Origin: an uncultured Clostridia bacterium
Lineage (GTDB): Bacteria; Bacillota; Clostridia; UMGS1810
Direction: 5' to 3'
Assembly (NCBI GenBank): GCA_934454585.1
Contig: CAKSFP010000029.1
Coordinates: 1 to 32,808, forward strand
Length of the DNA: 32,808 nucleotides
Shown here: positions 1-7,454 of the stretch, piece after piece
How the letters are laid out: each line of letters opens with the position of its first letter
How positions within the stretch are numbered: position 1 is the stretch's first letter
Notes under the pieces: model-generated
What the model was told of the DNA's origin: nothing
What the model saw: the letters and a program-made list of their open reading frames with translations, nothing else
Database searches by the model: none
Program-made: the position numbers and the translations under genes

Positions 1-189
1 TCGCAGTCGGTTATCGGTATTCAGATGGCATCGGCATATATCGGAATTATGGTTGCTCCCGCAGTTTGCGGCTTGCTCGGTCAAGTATTCGGAATGGTTA
101 TTTTCCCGTTTTATTTGATACTGCTCTACGCTATAATGATACCGGTAACAATTCGTATAAAAACGGTGTTAAAAAGAAACGCGAAATAG
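1..189 (+). CDS. C-terminal end of an MFS-type transporter (partial)
   Basis: The reading frame is open from the first base and stops at a TAG at 187-189, leaving 62 residues of a protein that begins outside the window. The fragment is strongly hydrophobic, with two membrane segments separated by a short loop, and ends in a basic tail (RIKTVLKRNAK) typical of a cytoplasmic C-terminus. The pattern QMASAYIGIMVAPAVCGLLG, with small residues and a proline in the helix, resembles the eleventh helix of major facilitator sugar or drug permeases. Family assignment is by pattern only and the substrate cannot be given. A terminator hairpin follows 30 bases downstream. Confidence 0.6.
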   Translation, partial: SQSVIGIQMASAYIGIMVAPAVCGLLGQVFGMVIFPFYLILLYAIMIPVTIRIKTVLKRNAK

Positions 190-221
190 TATTTATCCTC
201 AAGAATTAAACATATGTTTTA

Positions 222-248
222 AGGCAACCTATACGGGTTGTCTTTTTA
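222..248 (+). terminator. Rho-independent terminator after the MFS gene
   Basis: AGGCAACC (222-229) pairs with GGGTTGTCT (235-243) across a 5-base loop, with one G-T pair, followed by a run of T. It would end the transcript of the upstream transporter. Confidence 0.65.
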
Positions 249-358
249 TATGTGCCGAGCATATCAATTATCCGCATTCTGTTTTGATGTAAATATATGC
301 ATAAATCAATCAATATCTGCAATACTAAAAACATAACGATTAGAAGGAGTTGATATAT

Positions 359-1024
359 TTGTTTAAACACGAAAAAATTCTGTTCCATCCGGTAGGCGTG
401 GAACATCCCAATCCGCAATATGCCGCTTTGCTTCAGGAGCAGCTCGGAGGAGCAAACGGAGAAATGAAATCCGCTATGCAGTATATGTCTCAGAGTTTTC
501 GTATAAAAGACCCGAAAATCAAGGATTTGTTTATGGATATAGCTGCTGAAGAACTTGGGCATATGGAGATGGTTGCCCAAACAATTAATATGCTCAACGG
601 TCACGATGTTGATGCCGAAAAGGTTCAATCCGGAGAAATTCAGACTCATGTGTTGCTCGGATTAAACCCTGGACTCATAAATGCCTCGGGATATTCGTGG
701 AATGCAGACTATGTTACCGTAACCGGTGACTTGTGTGCCGATCTTCTGAGCAACATCGCATCAGAACAGAGGGCAAAGGTTGTATATGAGTATCTCTATC
801 GGCAGATTGAGGATAAAAAAGTACGGGAAACGATTGACTTTTTGCTTAACCGTGAAGAAGCACATAATCAGATGTTCCGTGATGCCTTTAACGAAGTGCA
901 GGAAAGCGGTTCAAACCGTGACTTTGGCACAACCAAAGCCGCAAGAATGTATTTTTCTCTGTCAAATCCCGGGCCTAATGCATTTGCAGGTAATGAAGTT
1001 ACTGCACCGAAATTTGAAAATTAA
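359..1024 (+). CDS. Manganese catalase family protein (CotJC-like)
   Basis: A 221-residue dimanganese catalase that would convert hydrogen peroxide to water and oxygen; short versions of this family in Clostridia are often spore-coat associated (CotJC). The ferritin-like ligand set is visible: Glu35 in GGANGEMKSAM, Glu65 and His68 in AAEELGHMEM, Glu144 in VVYEYLY, and Glu166/His169 in NREEAHNQMF. The chosen start is TTG at 359, eight bases after AAGGAGT (344-350). The in-frame TTG at 350 overlaps that ribosome binding site and is unlikely. About 220 residues fits the CotJC-type branch; KatN-type enzymes are longer. It is a single gene between two terminators. No clear promoter was identified in the 100 bases upstream. 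Confidence 0.92.
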   Translation: MFKHEKILFHPVGVEHPNPQYAALLQEQLGGANGEMKSAMQYMSQSFRIKDPKIKDLFMDIAAEELGHMEMVAQTINMLNGHDVDAEKVQSGEIQTHVLLGLNPGLINASGYSWNADYVTVTGDLCADLLSNIASEQRAKVVYEYLYRQIEDKKVRETIDFLLNREEAHNQMFRDAFNEVQESGSNRDFGTTKAARMYFSLSNPGPNAFAGNEVTAPKFEN

Positions 1025-1030
1025 AATTAA

Positions 1031-1073
1031 AAGCTGAATTCTCGGTTTGAACTTCCGGGTATTCAGCTTTTTT
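1031..1073 (+). terminator. Terminator of the manganese catalase gene
   Basis: AAGCTGAAT (1031-1039) pairs perfectly with ATTCAGCTT (1061-1069), followed by a T run. It lies seven bases after the stop codon. Confidence 0.85.
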
Positions 1074-1163
1074 AGTTGCTGATGCTACATATGTTTCGGC
1101 AGCGGGAGACAAAAAAATTCTGTTATTTATCCGTATTAATCATTAAAATTTTTCTTGAAACTC

Positions 1164-1213
1164 TTGACAAGTAACCGTTCGTTTGCTATAATTATAGTAA
1201 CCGAGCGGTTACT
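1164..1213 (+). promoter_or_regulatory. Promoter and two operators of the TetR operon
   Basis: TTGACA (1164-1169) and TATAAT (1187-1192) are separated by exactly 17 bases, a consensus sigma-A promoter. An inverted repeat AGTAACCG-AG-CGGTTACT lies at 1196-1213, about at the start of transcription. A second, imperfect site GTAACCG-TT-CGTTTGC (1171-1186) fills the spacer between -35 and -10. Occupancy of both would block the promoter, so negative autoregulation by the TetR protein encoded next is the natural reading. The inducer is unknown. Confidence 0.8.
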
Positions 1214-1233
1214 ACTATTTAAGGAGTGAAATT

Positions 1234-1863
1234 ATGGCAGGAAATACCAAAGAGCGAATCTTGGAAACTGCACTTGAATTGTTTGCACAGAGCGGATATT
1301 TGGGAACTTCTATGAGCGATATTGCGGGTGAACTGGGAATTACCAAAGGCGCGTTGTATAAGCACTATACGAGCAAGCAGGAAATACTTAGCAGCATTGT
1401 GGAACGGATGAACAAAATGGACTATGAACGAGCCGAAGAATATGAAATGCCGGAGGCGGAGCCGGACGGTTTTGCAGAAGCTTATTTGCACACACCGATT
1501 GAAAAGATTCGTGCCTACGCTATGGCGCAGTTTGACCATTGGACAAAAGAGCATTTCCCCTCAAACTTTCGAAAAATGCTGACATTAGAGCAATACCGTG
1601 ATTCAAAGCTTGCTAAGCTTTATCACGATTATTTGGCGACCGGTCCCACCGAGTATATGGCGGCAATTTTCCGAAAGCTGACGGATTCAGATGATGCCGC
1701 TATGCAGTTGGCGCTTGAATTTTACGGTCCGATGTTCCTGCTATACAGCGTTTACGATGGGGCAACCGATAAAGAAAGCATTGCGCCCCGGCTTCGTGCG
1801 CACATTGACCGCTTTATTGAGAAAGTTGAATCAGATTACAGAAAGCCGGGAAATTCATTATGA
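1234..1863 (+). CDS. TetR/AcrR family transcriptional regulator
   Basis: A 209-residue repressor with the TetR N-terminal helix-turn-helix at about residues 6-50 (TKERILETALELFAQSGYL, then MSDIAGELGITKGALYKHY). The remaining 150 residues are a helical ligand-binding domain with no recognisable specificity. The ATG at 1234 is preceded by AAGGAGTGA. It is the first gene of a tightly packed operon: its stop overlaps the next start as ATGA at 1860-1863. Its own promoter carries two sites of the same inverted-repeat design, suggesting autorepression and control of the genes behind it. The operon products (membrane protein, hydrolases) do not reveal an inducer. Confidence 0.93.
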   Translation: MAGNTKERILETALELFAQSGYLGTSMSDIAGELGITKGALYKHYTSKQEILSSIVERMNKMDYERAEEYEMPEAEPDGFAEAYLHTPIEKIRAYAMAQFDHWTKEHFPSNFRKMLTLEQYRDSKLAKLYHDYLATGPTEYMAAIFRKLTDSDDAAMQLALEFYGPMFLLYSVYDGATDKESIAPRLRAHIDRFIEKVESDYRKPGNSL

Positions 1864-2126
1864 AAACAAATATAGAAGAAAAACATCGGGTTTTGTGCCC
1901 GAAATGCGGAAAAGAAATGAGAAAAGGCTATCTGTTCAGCAGTAAGGACGGCGCATTCAGTTTTGCAAACGAAGCGCCGAGTGCCTTGGAAAATGCAAAA
2001 AACGCAGATGGCTTTGTAAAGCTCACAGGGTTGAAGGTCGGCGGCCGCACCAAAGTGGAGGGCTGCTGCTGCGATATGTGCAGAACGATTATCATTTCAT
2101 ACGGAAAGGAAACGACGGAAATATGA
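1860..2126 (+). CDS. Small zinc-ribbon-like protein (DUF6487-like)
   Basis: An 88-residue protein with an N-terminal CPKCGKEMRKGYLF knuckle (Cys13, Cys16) and a second cysteine cluster near the C-terminus (GCCCDMCRTIIISY), a layout expected to bind one zinc. The start ATG overlaps the TetR stop by four bases and its own stop overlaps the next start (ATGA at 2123-2126), so translation is coupled on both sides. Small proteins of this type recur beside regulators in Clostridia, but no biochemical role is known to me. Assignment to DUF6487 is from memory of the motif spacing. Confidence 0.7.
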   Translation: MKTNIEEKHRVLCPKCGKEMRKGYLFSSKDGAFSFANEAPSALENAKNADGFVKLTGLKVGGRTKVEGCCCDMCRTIIISYGKETTEI

Positions 2127-2533
2127 AACTCTATTTTGGAAATGCCGTCACTTCGGCGACAACGCTTATGATTCTTGCTCTGCTCGGATTTATCGTCTAT
2201 TCAGTCTTTAACCGTGCTAATATTGAGTATTGGGGATGCAGAAGTGTTATAGTGCTGGTTTTCGGACTTGTGGTCTGATGCTTTGCGGCAGCACGGGACG
2301 GTTTGGATAAGACTATTCAGCACGCCATCGACGGAAGCTACGCACCGGGACTGTTCCCGCTCGTCAGTGTGCCCACCATCGTCGGCTGTGTCGGTGCGCT
2401 GCTGATTATCATTACCGCCATTGCTACGCCGATTGCAAAAACGCAAAAGCTGCGCGAGGTTTGGTTCTATGTGATGTCGAGTGGCGCAGTGCTGAAAATT
2501 GTGACGATGGAGATCGCACGAATCATTCTTTGA
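2123..2533 (+). pseudogene. Membrane protein gene interrupted by an in-frame TGA
   Basis: Starting at ATG 2123, the frame encodes 51 residues with two hydrophobic segments and then meets TGA at 2276-2278. The same frame continues immediately and stays open to the TGA at 2531-2533. The continuation (CFAAARDGLDKTIQHAIDG, then LFPLVSVPTIVGCVGALLII) includes a further membrane segment and ends just before the next gene's ribosome binding site. The natural explanation is one protein of about 136 residues with three or four membrane helices, broken by a single base change, possibly TGG (Trp) to TGA. The family is not recognised. TGA recoding is unlikely because an intact prfB is present and neighbouring genes end in TGA. 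Confidence 0.75.
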
Positions 2534-2553
2534 AGTGAAAAGGAAGTGTGCTT

Positions 2554-3021
2554 ATGCCGCAAATGAATAAGGGTGGAAAATTTATTTTCGGAGAATCGGT
2601 GATTCGTCCCAATGGACGGGTGCAGCTTCCAACCCAGGCTTTGGATAAATACCATATTGCTTCGGAAGGAAAGGTCTATCTGTTTACCGGGAGCAAAATT
2701 ACGGGCGGTATCTGCGTGACACGGCGGGGACTGCTTCTACCGTCAAAGCTGGCACATATTTTGACTGAAACGCCAGCACTTCTAAATTACGATGCTCCTG
2801 CCGAGACATTTCTTCCCTACAAGGGTCGTTCGTATTGCTGGACAGCCATTTCAGAGGCTGGCGAGATCACGCTGACGGAAGGAATGATGACATTTCTGCA
2901 CCTGAAACCGGAAATGCAGCTCCTGTCCATTCGCAGCAGCGATATTGCCTTTACTATGGGCGCAAAAGGGCCGCTTTTGGAAAAGGCGGCACATTTTGAC
3001 GGTGAGATTCCGTTGTTTTGA
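2554..3021 (+). CDS. Conserved hypothetical protein, possible tandem AbrB-like fold
   Basis: 155 residues, not firmly recognised. Two stretches share the pattern of swapped-hairpin AbrB/SpoVT domains: about residues 13-55 (VIRPNGRVQLPTQALDKYHI, then a beta-rich SEGKVYLFTGS) and about 98-140 (AISEAGEITLTEGMMTFLHL, then QLLSIRSSDIAF). Each has the shape 'signal strand, G-R/E-I/V, P or T, short helix, hydrophobic strands'. This suggests a DNA-binding or structural protein but is inference. The ATG at 2554 is chosen because AGGAAG (2541-2546) lies seven bases upstream; a GTG at 2548 is too close. It is the fourth member of the TetR-led operon. Confidence 0.6.
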   Translation: MPQMNKGGKFIFGESVIRPNGRVQLPTQALDKYHIASEGKVYLFTGSKITGGICVTRRGLLLPSKLAHILTETPALLNYDAPAETFLPYKGRSYCWTAISEAGEITLTEGMMTFLHLKPEMQLLSIRSSDIAFTMGAKGPLLEKAAHFDGEIPLF

Positions 3022-3042
3022 GAAAGGGGTCATGAGGATAAA

Positions 3043-3660
3043 ATGAAAGATTTAATAGTATATGTTCACGGAAAGGGTGGCTCAGCTGGGGAAGCTGAGT
3101 ACTACAAAACGCTCTTTTCTAATAGTGAAGTGATAGGGTTTGATTACCATTCCCAAACGCCTTGGGCGGCAAAGAAAGAGTTTTTCGCTTTTTTTGCCGA
3201 AAAGAAAGAGCAATGCAAGCAGCTCACTCTGATAGCAAGCAGTATCGGCGCCTTTTTTGCGTTATCCGCACTGGATGAGACGCTGGTAGACAATGCCTTT
3301 TTTATCTCCCCGGTCGTGGATATGGAAGCCCTGATTGGCAACATGATGCAATGGTCGAATGTGACCGAACAAGATCTTGCAGAAAAACGGGAAATCACCA
3401 CAGATTTCGGAGAAACGCTGTCTTGGGAATATCTTTGCTATGTGCGCAAACATCCAATTATTTGGCATGTTCCAACCTGTATTCTGTACGGCGAGCGTGA
3501 TCATCTGACATCAATAGAAACGGTATCCGCATTTGCAACGCAACACCACGCAGACTTGACTGTCCTGCCCGGCGGCGAGCATTGGTTCCATACCGAGGAA
3601 CAGATGCAGTTTCTGGCTCATTGGATTAGAGCCCGCAGCTTGAAAGATGTCTGTGGCTGA
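3043..3660 (+). CDS. Alpha/beta hydrolase
   Basis: A 205-residue small serine hydrolase. It opens with the strand and oxyanion segment LIVYVHGKGGSAGEAEYY. The nucleophile elbow is ASSIG (serine in LTLIASSIGAFFAL), the acid is the Asp of YGERDHLT, and the catalytic histidine is in PGGEHWFH near the C-terminus. All three lie in the usual order. The absence of a long lid and of a signal peptide suggests a cytoplasmic esterase-like enzyme; the substrate cannot be told. A GAGG-type site lies just upstream of the ATG. It is part of the TetR-controlled cluster, 21 bases after the AbrB-like gene. Confidence 0.85.
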   Translation: MKDLIVYVHGKGGSAGEAEYYKTLFSNSEVIGFDYHSQTPWAAKKEFFAFFAEKKEQCKQLTLIASSIGAFFALSALDETLVDNAFFISPVVDMEALIGNMMQWSNVTEQDLAEKREITTDFGETLSWEYLCYVRKHPIIWHVPTCILYGERDHLTSIETVSAFATQHHADLTVLPGGEHWFHTEEQMQFLAHWIRARSLKDVCG

Positions 3661-3723
3661 TGATACTTCACGCTGCAGGCTGCAAAACGAGAATCAAAAA
3701 TATAACTGTGAGAGGCAGCAGGA

Positions 3724-4719
3724 ATGGAACTTCAGGAACTGTATTCGTATATACAAAAATATCAGCCGAACATCTGTCAGATCAGCGTACTGCAAGGTGG
3801 AAACGAAATCTACTCCGCAGAATGGAATGGCTACCAGCGGACAGACTGTGTCCATGTCGCGTCCGCAACGAAAAGCGTTATGGCGTTGCTGATCGGTATC
3901 GCTATTGACTGCAAAATGATTGGCAGTGTAAATGATAGGGTGCTTTCCTACTTCCCGGAGTATCCAGTCAAACGCAGCGAAAAGACAATTTTTGATGTGA
4001 CTATCCGGCTTCTGCTTGCCATGCGCGCACCATATAAGGGGCATGGCGAACCATGGACGAAGGTGTGTTCCGGTGAGGACTGGACGAGGGCATCTCTGGA
4101 CTTCCTTGGCGGAAAGGGTGGCATCACCTATGAATTTGACTATCGGACGGTTTGCCTGCACATTCTTTCAGGCATCCTTTTCAACGCCACCGGGATGAAA
4201 ACCGTGGACTTTGCAAATGAATATCTGTTCTGTCCTCTCGGCATTGCCGATCACAAAAACGCTTACGCCGGAACCGCGCAGGAGCATAAGCTGTTCATAA
4301 TGGGCAAAGCGCCGAGGAAGCCTGTGTGGCTTGCCGACCCGCAGGGACTGGCGGCTCCCGGCTACGGGCTGTGTCTAAGTGCCGCAGATATGGCAAAGCT
4401 CGGTCAGCTCTGTCTGTAAAACGGCACATGGAACGGGCAAAAGATTATTTCCGCCGAATGGTTTCGGGAAATGCTTTCTCCGTGCAGGATCGAAAGCGGC
4501 ACTTTCAGCGGAAAGTCTTACGGCTATCTTTGGTGGAGCGTGCACCCGGAAAGAAATGTTTATGCCGCAATCGGTGACAGCGGCAATGTGATCTATGTTG
4601 ATCCGAACGAGAAAGTTGTGGTCGCAGTATCTGCCTGCTTCAAACCGGCAGTACATGACCGCATTGACTTTATCGAGAATATTCTGCTGTCGGCAATAAA
4701 CAAAAGTCATTTATTCTGA
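3724..4719 (+). pseudogene. Serine hydrolase (beta-lactamase/PBP-like) broken by an in-frame TAA
   Basis: The frame from ATG 3724 encodes a class C beta-lactamase-like protein. The SxxK motif is visible in HVASATKSVMALLIG, followed by the usual GMKTVDFANEYLFCPLGI helix and ALGYGLCLSAADMAKLGQL-type end. It meets TAA at 4417-4419. Without any shift, the frame continues as NGTWNGQKIISAEWF and SYGYLWWSVHP to a natural end at 4717-4719. A single substitution, perhaps CAA (Gln) to TAA, accounts for the break. Intact length would be 331 codons, right for the family. Members act on peptide- or ester-like substrates, here probably in the cytoplasm since no signal peptide is visible. The N-terminal 231 residues could still be made but would lack the C-terminal active-site region. 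Confidence 0.85.
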
Positions 4720-4746
4720 AACTATATCCGAATTTTTGTGTTTTTC

Positions 4747-4777
4747 TTGACAATTCACAAAAAAATAAGATTATACT
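4747..4777 (+). promoter_or_regulatory. Promoter of the GNAT gene
   Basis: TTGACA at 4747-4752 and TATACT at 4772-4777 (19-base spacer; 18 if TTATAC is used). AAAGGAG then precedes the ATG at 4816. Confidence 0.6.
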
Positions 4778-4815
4778 GCAACTAATGAACATTAATCAGC
4801 AAAAGGAGAAAAACT

Positions 4816-5442
4816 ATGTCAGAAAAAAATATCATCATTCGCCTTGAAACAAAAGACGATTACAAAAATGTCGAGAACCTGACCCGCGAGTCATTCTGGA
4901 ATGTTTACCGCCCCGGCTGCATGGAGCATTATGTGCTGCATTGCTATCGGGACGATCCTGCATTTGTGCCGGAGCTGGACTTTGTTATGGAGTTTGGCGG
5001 CGAGCTGATCGGACAGGTCATCTATGTGCGGTCGGAAATTGAGTGTGACGACGAAAAAAAGGTGCCGATTATGACTTTCGGACCCATCAGCATTGCACCC
5101 AAATATAAACGGCAGGGCTACGGAAAGCGGCTTCTGGATTATTCTATGGAAAAAGCCTGCGAACTGGGTGCCGGTGCGCTTGCCATTACAGGCAATATTC
5201 TGTTTTACGGTAAATCCGGCTTTGTACCGGCTAAAACAAAGGGCGTTCGCTATGCGGACGATCCGGAGGCGGACTATTTTCTCATCAAAGAGTTGACTCC
5301 CGGCTTTTTGGACGGCATTTCCGGCATCTACAAGGACCCGGAGGGCTATTTTGTCTGTGAGAAGAACCCGAAGGGTTTTGAACAATTTGAATCAACCTTC
5401 CCGAAGAAAGAAAAACTGAAACTGCCGGGACAACTGTTCTGA
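4816..5442 (+). CDS. GNAT family N-acetyltransferase
   Basis: 208 residues. The acetyl-CoA binding signature is clear in the middle: ITFGPISIAPKYKRQGYGKRLLDYSME has the R/Q-x-x-G-x-G/A loop (RQGYGK), followed by helix and the GNILFYGKSGFVPA segment typical of the last strands. The first 70 residues form the variable acceptor side and the last 60 extend the fold. The family transfers acetyl from acetyl-CoA to an amine; the acceptor is unknown. It has its own promoter and a good ribosome binding site, so it is not dependent on the decayed operon upstream. Confidence 0.9.
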   Translation: MSEKNIIIRLETKDDYKNVENLTRESFWNVYRPGCMEHYVLHCYRDDPAFVPELDFVMEFGGELIGQVIYVRSEIECDDEKKVPIMTFGPISIAPKYKRQGYGKRLLDYSMEKACELGAGALAITGNILFYGKSGFVPAKTKGVRYADDPEADYFLIKELTPGFLDGISGIYKDPEGYFVCEKNPKGFEQFESTFPKKEKLKLPGQLF

Positions 5443-5453
5443 ACAGAAGGAAT

Positions 5454-5531
5454 ATGATTATGATAGAGTCAAAATGCGGGTTATTATGCAGCGATTGCAG
5501 TTTTCGTAAAACAATGGACTGCAAGAATTAA
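5454..5531 (+). pseudogene. N-terminal remnant of a DUF3795 family gene
   Basis: Ribosome binding site AGAAGGA, then a 25-codon frame reading MIMIESKCGLLCSDCSFRKT and ending in CKN-stop at 5529. The opening with paired cysteines (CGLLCSDCSF) and the M-x-C that follows match the conserved start of DUF3795 cysteine-rich proteins, normally much longer. The rest of the gene is absent; the next gene's ribosome binding site follows within 15 bases. A deletion or early stop is the likely cause. The family assignment is from the cysteine pattern. Confidence 0.6.
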
Positions 5532-5557
5532 GCAATGCAAAAGGTGGTGTAAAACTA

Positions 5558-5926
5558 ATGGCTTCAAGTAAAAAATATCTTGATTATATTTTGGAGCAGT
5601 TATCCGATTTAGATGATATATCTTATAGGTCTATGATGGGAGAATATATTATTTATTATCGCGGTAAAATCGTTGGCGGAATATATGATGACAGATTGCT
5701 TGTAAAGCAAATAAAATCCGCTCTGGAGATTATGCCTGCGGCAATTTGTGAGCTCCCATATGAGGGAGCGAAAGAAATGCTACTGGTGGATGAGGTTGAA
5801 AGCAAAAAGTTTCTTACAGAGCTCTTTGAGGCAATGTACGATGAATTGCCGTCGCCAAAACGAAAGAACAACGGCATTGGAGGAATAACCGATGAACTAT
5901 ATTCGGATCACAAAAGAAAATATTGA
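5558..5926 (+). CDS. TfoX/Sxy N-terminal domain family protein
   Basis: 122 residues with the TfoX N-terminal fold: ISYRSMMGEYIIYYRGKIVGG, the basic loop RLLVKQIKSA, and EGAKEMLLVDEVESKKFL before a final helix ELFEAMYDELPSPKRK. The fold was named for competence regulators, but stand-alone versions in Bacillota have no proven role. Start ATG 5558 follows AAGGTGG. The last 20 residues (from NNGIGG) have no counterpart that I know and run 35 bases into the next gene, so the original stop may have been lost in local decay. Confidence 0.85.
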   Translation: MASSKKYLDYILEQLSDLDDISYRSMMGEYIIYYRGKIVGGIYDDRLLVKQIKSALEIMPAAICELPYEGAKEMLLVDEVESKKFLTELFEAMYDELPSPKRKNNGIGGITDELYSDHKRKY

Positions 5927-6313
5927 CAAGGAACATATCTGCTGCGCCATGTCTGGCAAGCAGAGTGTTGCAAAAAAGGAATGGCTCAAGCAGCGCTTTG
6001 ATGATGGACTTGTTTTCTATCGCAGTGAGGAACGCGGCAAATGCTTTATTGAATATATACCGGCTGAGAATGCATGGGTTCCTATTATTGCACCGAGGTT
6101 TATGTATATAGATTGTTTTTGGGTATCGGGTTCATTTAAGGGACACGGATACTCAAATGATTTGTTAAACAAGTGTATTGAAGATAGTAAAGCAAAGAGC
6201 AGGCTCAGTCTGTTCCAAGCCCATGTACATCTTATGCCTTGTTTAAGGACGGAGAGTTTTTAACTAATGAGCAGCAGAATGATAAGAGATTCTTAAAATT
6301 AGTGCACGGTTGA
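5892..6313 (+). pseudogene. YoaP-like acetyltransferase gene with an internal deletion
   Basis: A GGAGG site and ATG at 5892 open a GNAT domain (NYIRITKENIDKEHICCAMS, GKCFIEYIPAENAWVPI, YIDCFWVSGSFKGHGYSNDL) typical of YoaP-like proteins. At about 6190-6203 this frame loses sense. A +2 frame takes over with QAQSVPSPCTSYALFKDGEF and LTNEQQNDKRFLKLVHG, the far C-terminus of the thioredoxin-like YoaP domain, ending at TGA 6311-6313. The end of the acetyltransferase and most of the thioredoxin-like domain, probably more than 100 codons, are gone and the ends are joined out of frame. It is non-functional as a two-domain protein. Confidence 0.8.
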
Positions 6314-6314
6314 T

Positions 6315-6422
6315 GACATACGGTTGCACCACGAAATCTATTTGCCAGACCCAAGGAAAACGGCACCGGAAAAATGGAAAACGGTTATTAGGCATCTTGT
6401 AAAAAATTATAAATCGTGTTGA
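6315..6422 (+). pseudogene. C-terminal remnant of a GyrI-like domain protein
   Basis: A 35-codon open stretch ending at TGA 6420-6422 reads IRLHHEIYLPDPRKTAPEKW and KTVIRHLVKNY. The sequence HEIYLPDPRKTAPEK is the characteristic C-terminal end of GyrI-like small-molecule binding proteins of Clostridia. Nothing else of the gene is present: the YoaP-like remnant ends two bases upstream. It is a deletion scar directly before the rsgA gene. Confidence 0.6.
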
Positions 6423-6439
6423 GCGGACAGGAGACTGTA

Positions 6440-7429
6440 ATGAACGAATTGCGGGCGAGAGTCATCTCGCAGGAAAAAGGAATATACAAAATCAGCAGCG
6501 GCACGGCGGTAAAGGCGGCAACTGTATCCGGCAGATACAGATATAATGTGCAAACGGTATCCGACTATCCGGCGGTTGGCGATTATGTCATTGCCGAGTG
6601 GCCGGAGAACGACAGCAATGCGGTCATTACGGGACTGTTTCCCCGAAAGAGCTGCTTTATCCGAAAAGCGGCGGGTACAGGAAACCGGGAGCAGGTTGTT
6701 GCTGCCAATATTGATACCGCCTTTATCTGTATGTCGCTGAATAACAACTTTAATATACGGAGGTTGGAGCGGTATCTGTCTGTTACATATGATAGCGGTG
6801 CGACCCCCGTGGTGGTTCTGACAAAATCGGATATTTGTTCCGATGTAGAAAGCAAAATCTTTGAAGTGCAAAATGCCGCGCCGGGTGTGGATGTTCTGGC
6901 AATTTCCTCGCTTGACGGGGGCTATGAAGCAGTCATGACATATATTCTGCCGGGCAAAACAGTGGCATTCATTGGTTCGTCCGGTGTCGGAAAGTCCACG
7001 CTTATCAACAAGCTGACCGGCACAGACAGTATTGCCACACGCAAAATCGGGAATGATGACAAAGGTCGGCACACAACGACACATCGTGAACTGATTACAC
7101 TTCCAAACGGCGCTTTTGTCATTGATACACCAGGCATGCGCGAACTTGGTATGTGGGACAGCGGAGATGGCATAGATACGGCTTTTGCGGACATTGAGGA
7201 ATTATCCCATGCGTGTAAATATGCAGATTGCACCCACACAGCAGAGCCGGGATGTGCAGTCCTTTTGGCAATTGAGGACGGAACGCTTGATCCGGCTCGC
7301 CTTGAATCCTATCGAAAGCTGAAAACCGAAAATGATTATGCGGCGGACAGCAGCCGATACCTTGAAGCAAAAAGAGCAAAGTTTAAGGAAATTGCAAAAA
7401 TCAACAAATCGGTCAGAAAAAATAGGTGA
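6440..7429 (+). CDS. rsgA: Ribosome small subunit-dependent GTPase A
   Basis: A 329-residue circularly permuted GTPase that assists late 30S subunit maturation. An N-terminal OB-like domain (to about residue 75) precedes the permuted G domain in order G4 (TKSD, 128-131), G1 (GSSGVGKST, 179-187) and G3 (DTPG, 229-232), with the switch segment GRHTTTHREL between them. A zinc-binding C-terminal part follows (Cys259, Cys264, His266, Cys272 in CKYADCTHTAEPGC). The chosen start is ATG 6440, after ACAGGAGA; an upstream GTG at 6416 lacks a binding site and overlaps the GyrI remnant. It is somewhat longer than the usual chromosomal RsgA (about 290 residues) and sits in accessory DNA, so it may be a second copy of the family. 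Confidence 0.92.
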   Translation: MNELRARVISQEKGIYKISSGTAVKAATVSGRYRYNVQTVSDYPAVGDYVIAEWPENDSNAVITGLFPRKSCFIRKAAGTGNREQVVAANIDTAFICMSLNNNFNIRRLERYLSVTYDSGATPVVVLTKSDICSDVESKIFEVQNAAPGVDVLAISSLDGGYEAVMTYILPGKTVAFIGSSGVGKSTLINKLTGTDSIATRKIGNDDKGRHTTTHRELITLPNGAFVIDTPGMRELGMWDSGDGIDTAFADIEELSHACKYADCTHTAEPGCAVLLAIEDGTLDPARLESYRKLKTENDYAADSSRYLEAKRAKFKEIAKINKSVRKNR

Positions 7430-7454
7430 TGACAGGCAGAATAAAATCATACCT

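Noticed and set aside
2276..2278. TGA read as tryptophan or selenocysteine
   Set aside because: prfB is intact and TGA ends many genes here; no SECIS-like hairpin stands out after the codon, and a second nonsense codon (TAA) in the same operon fits decay better.
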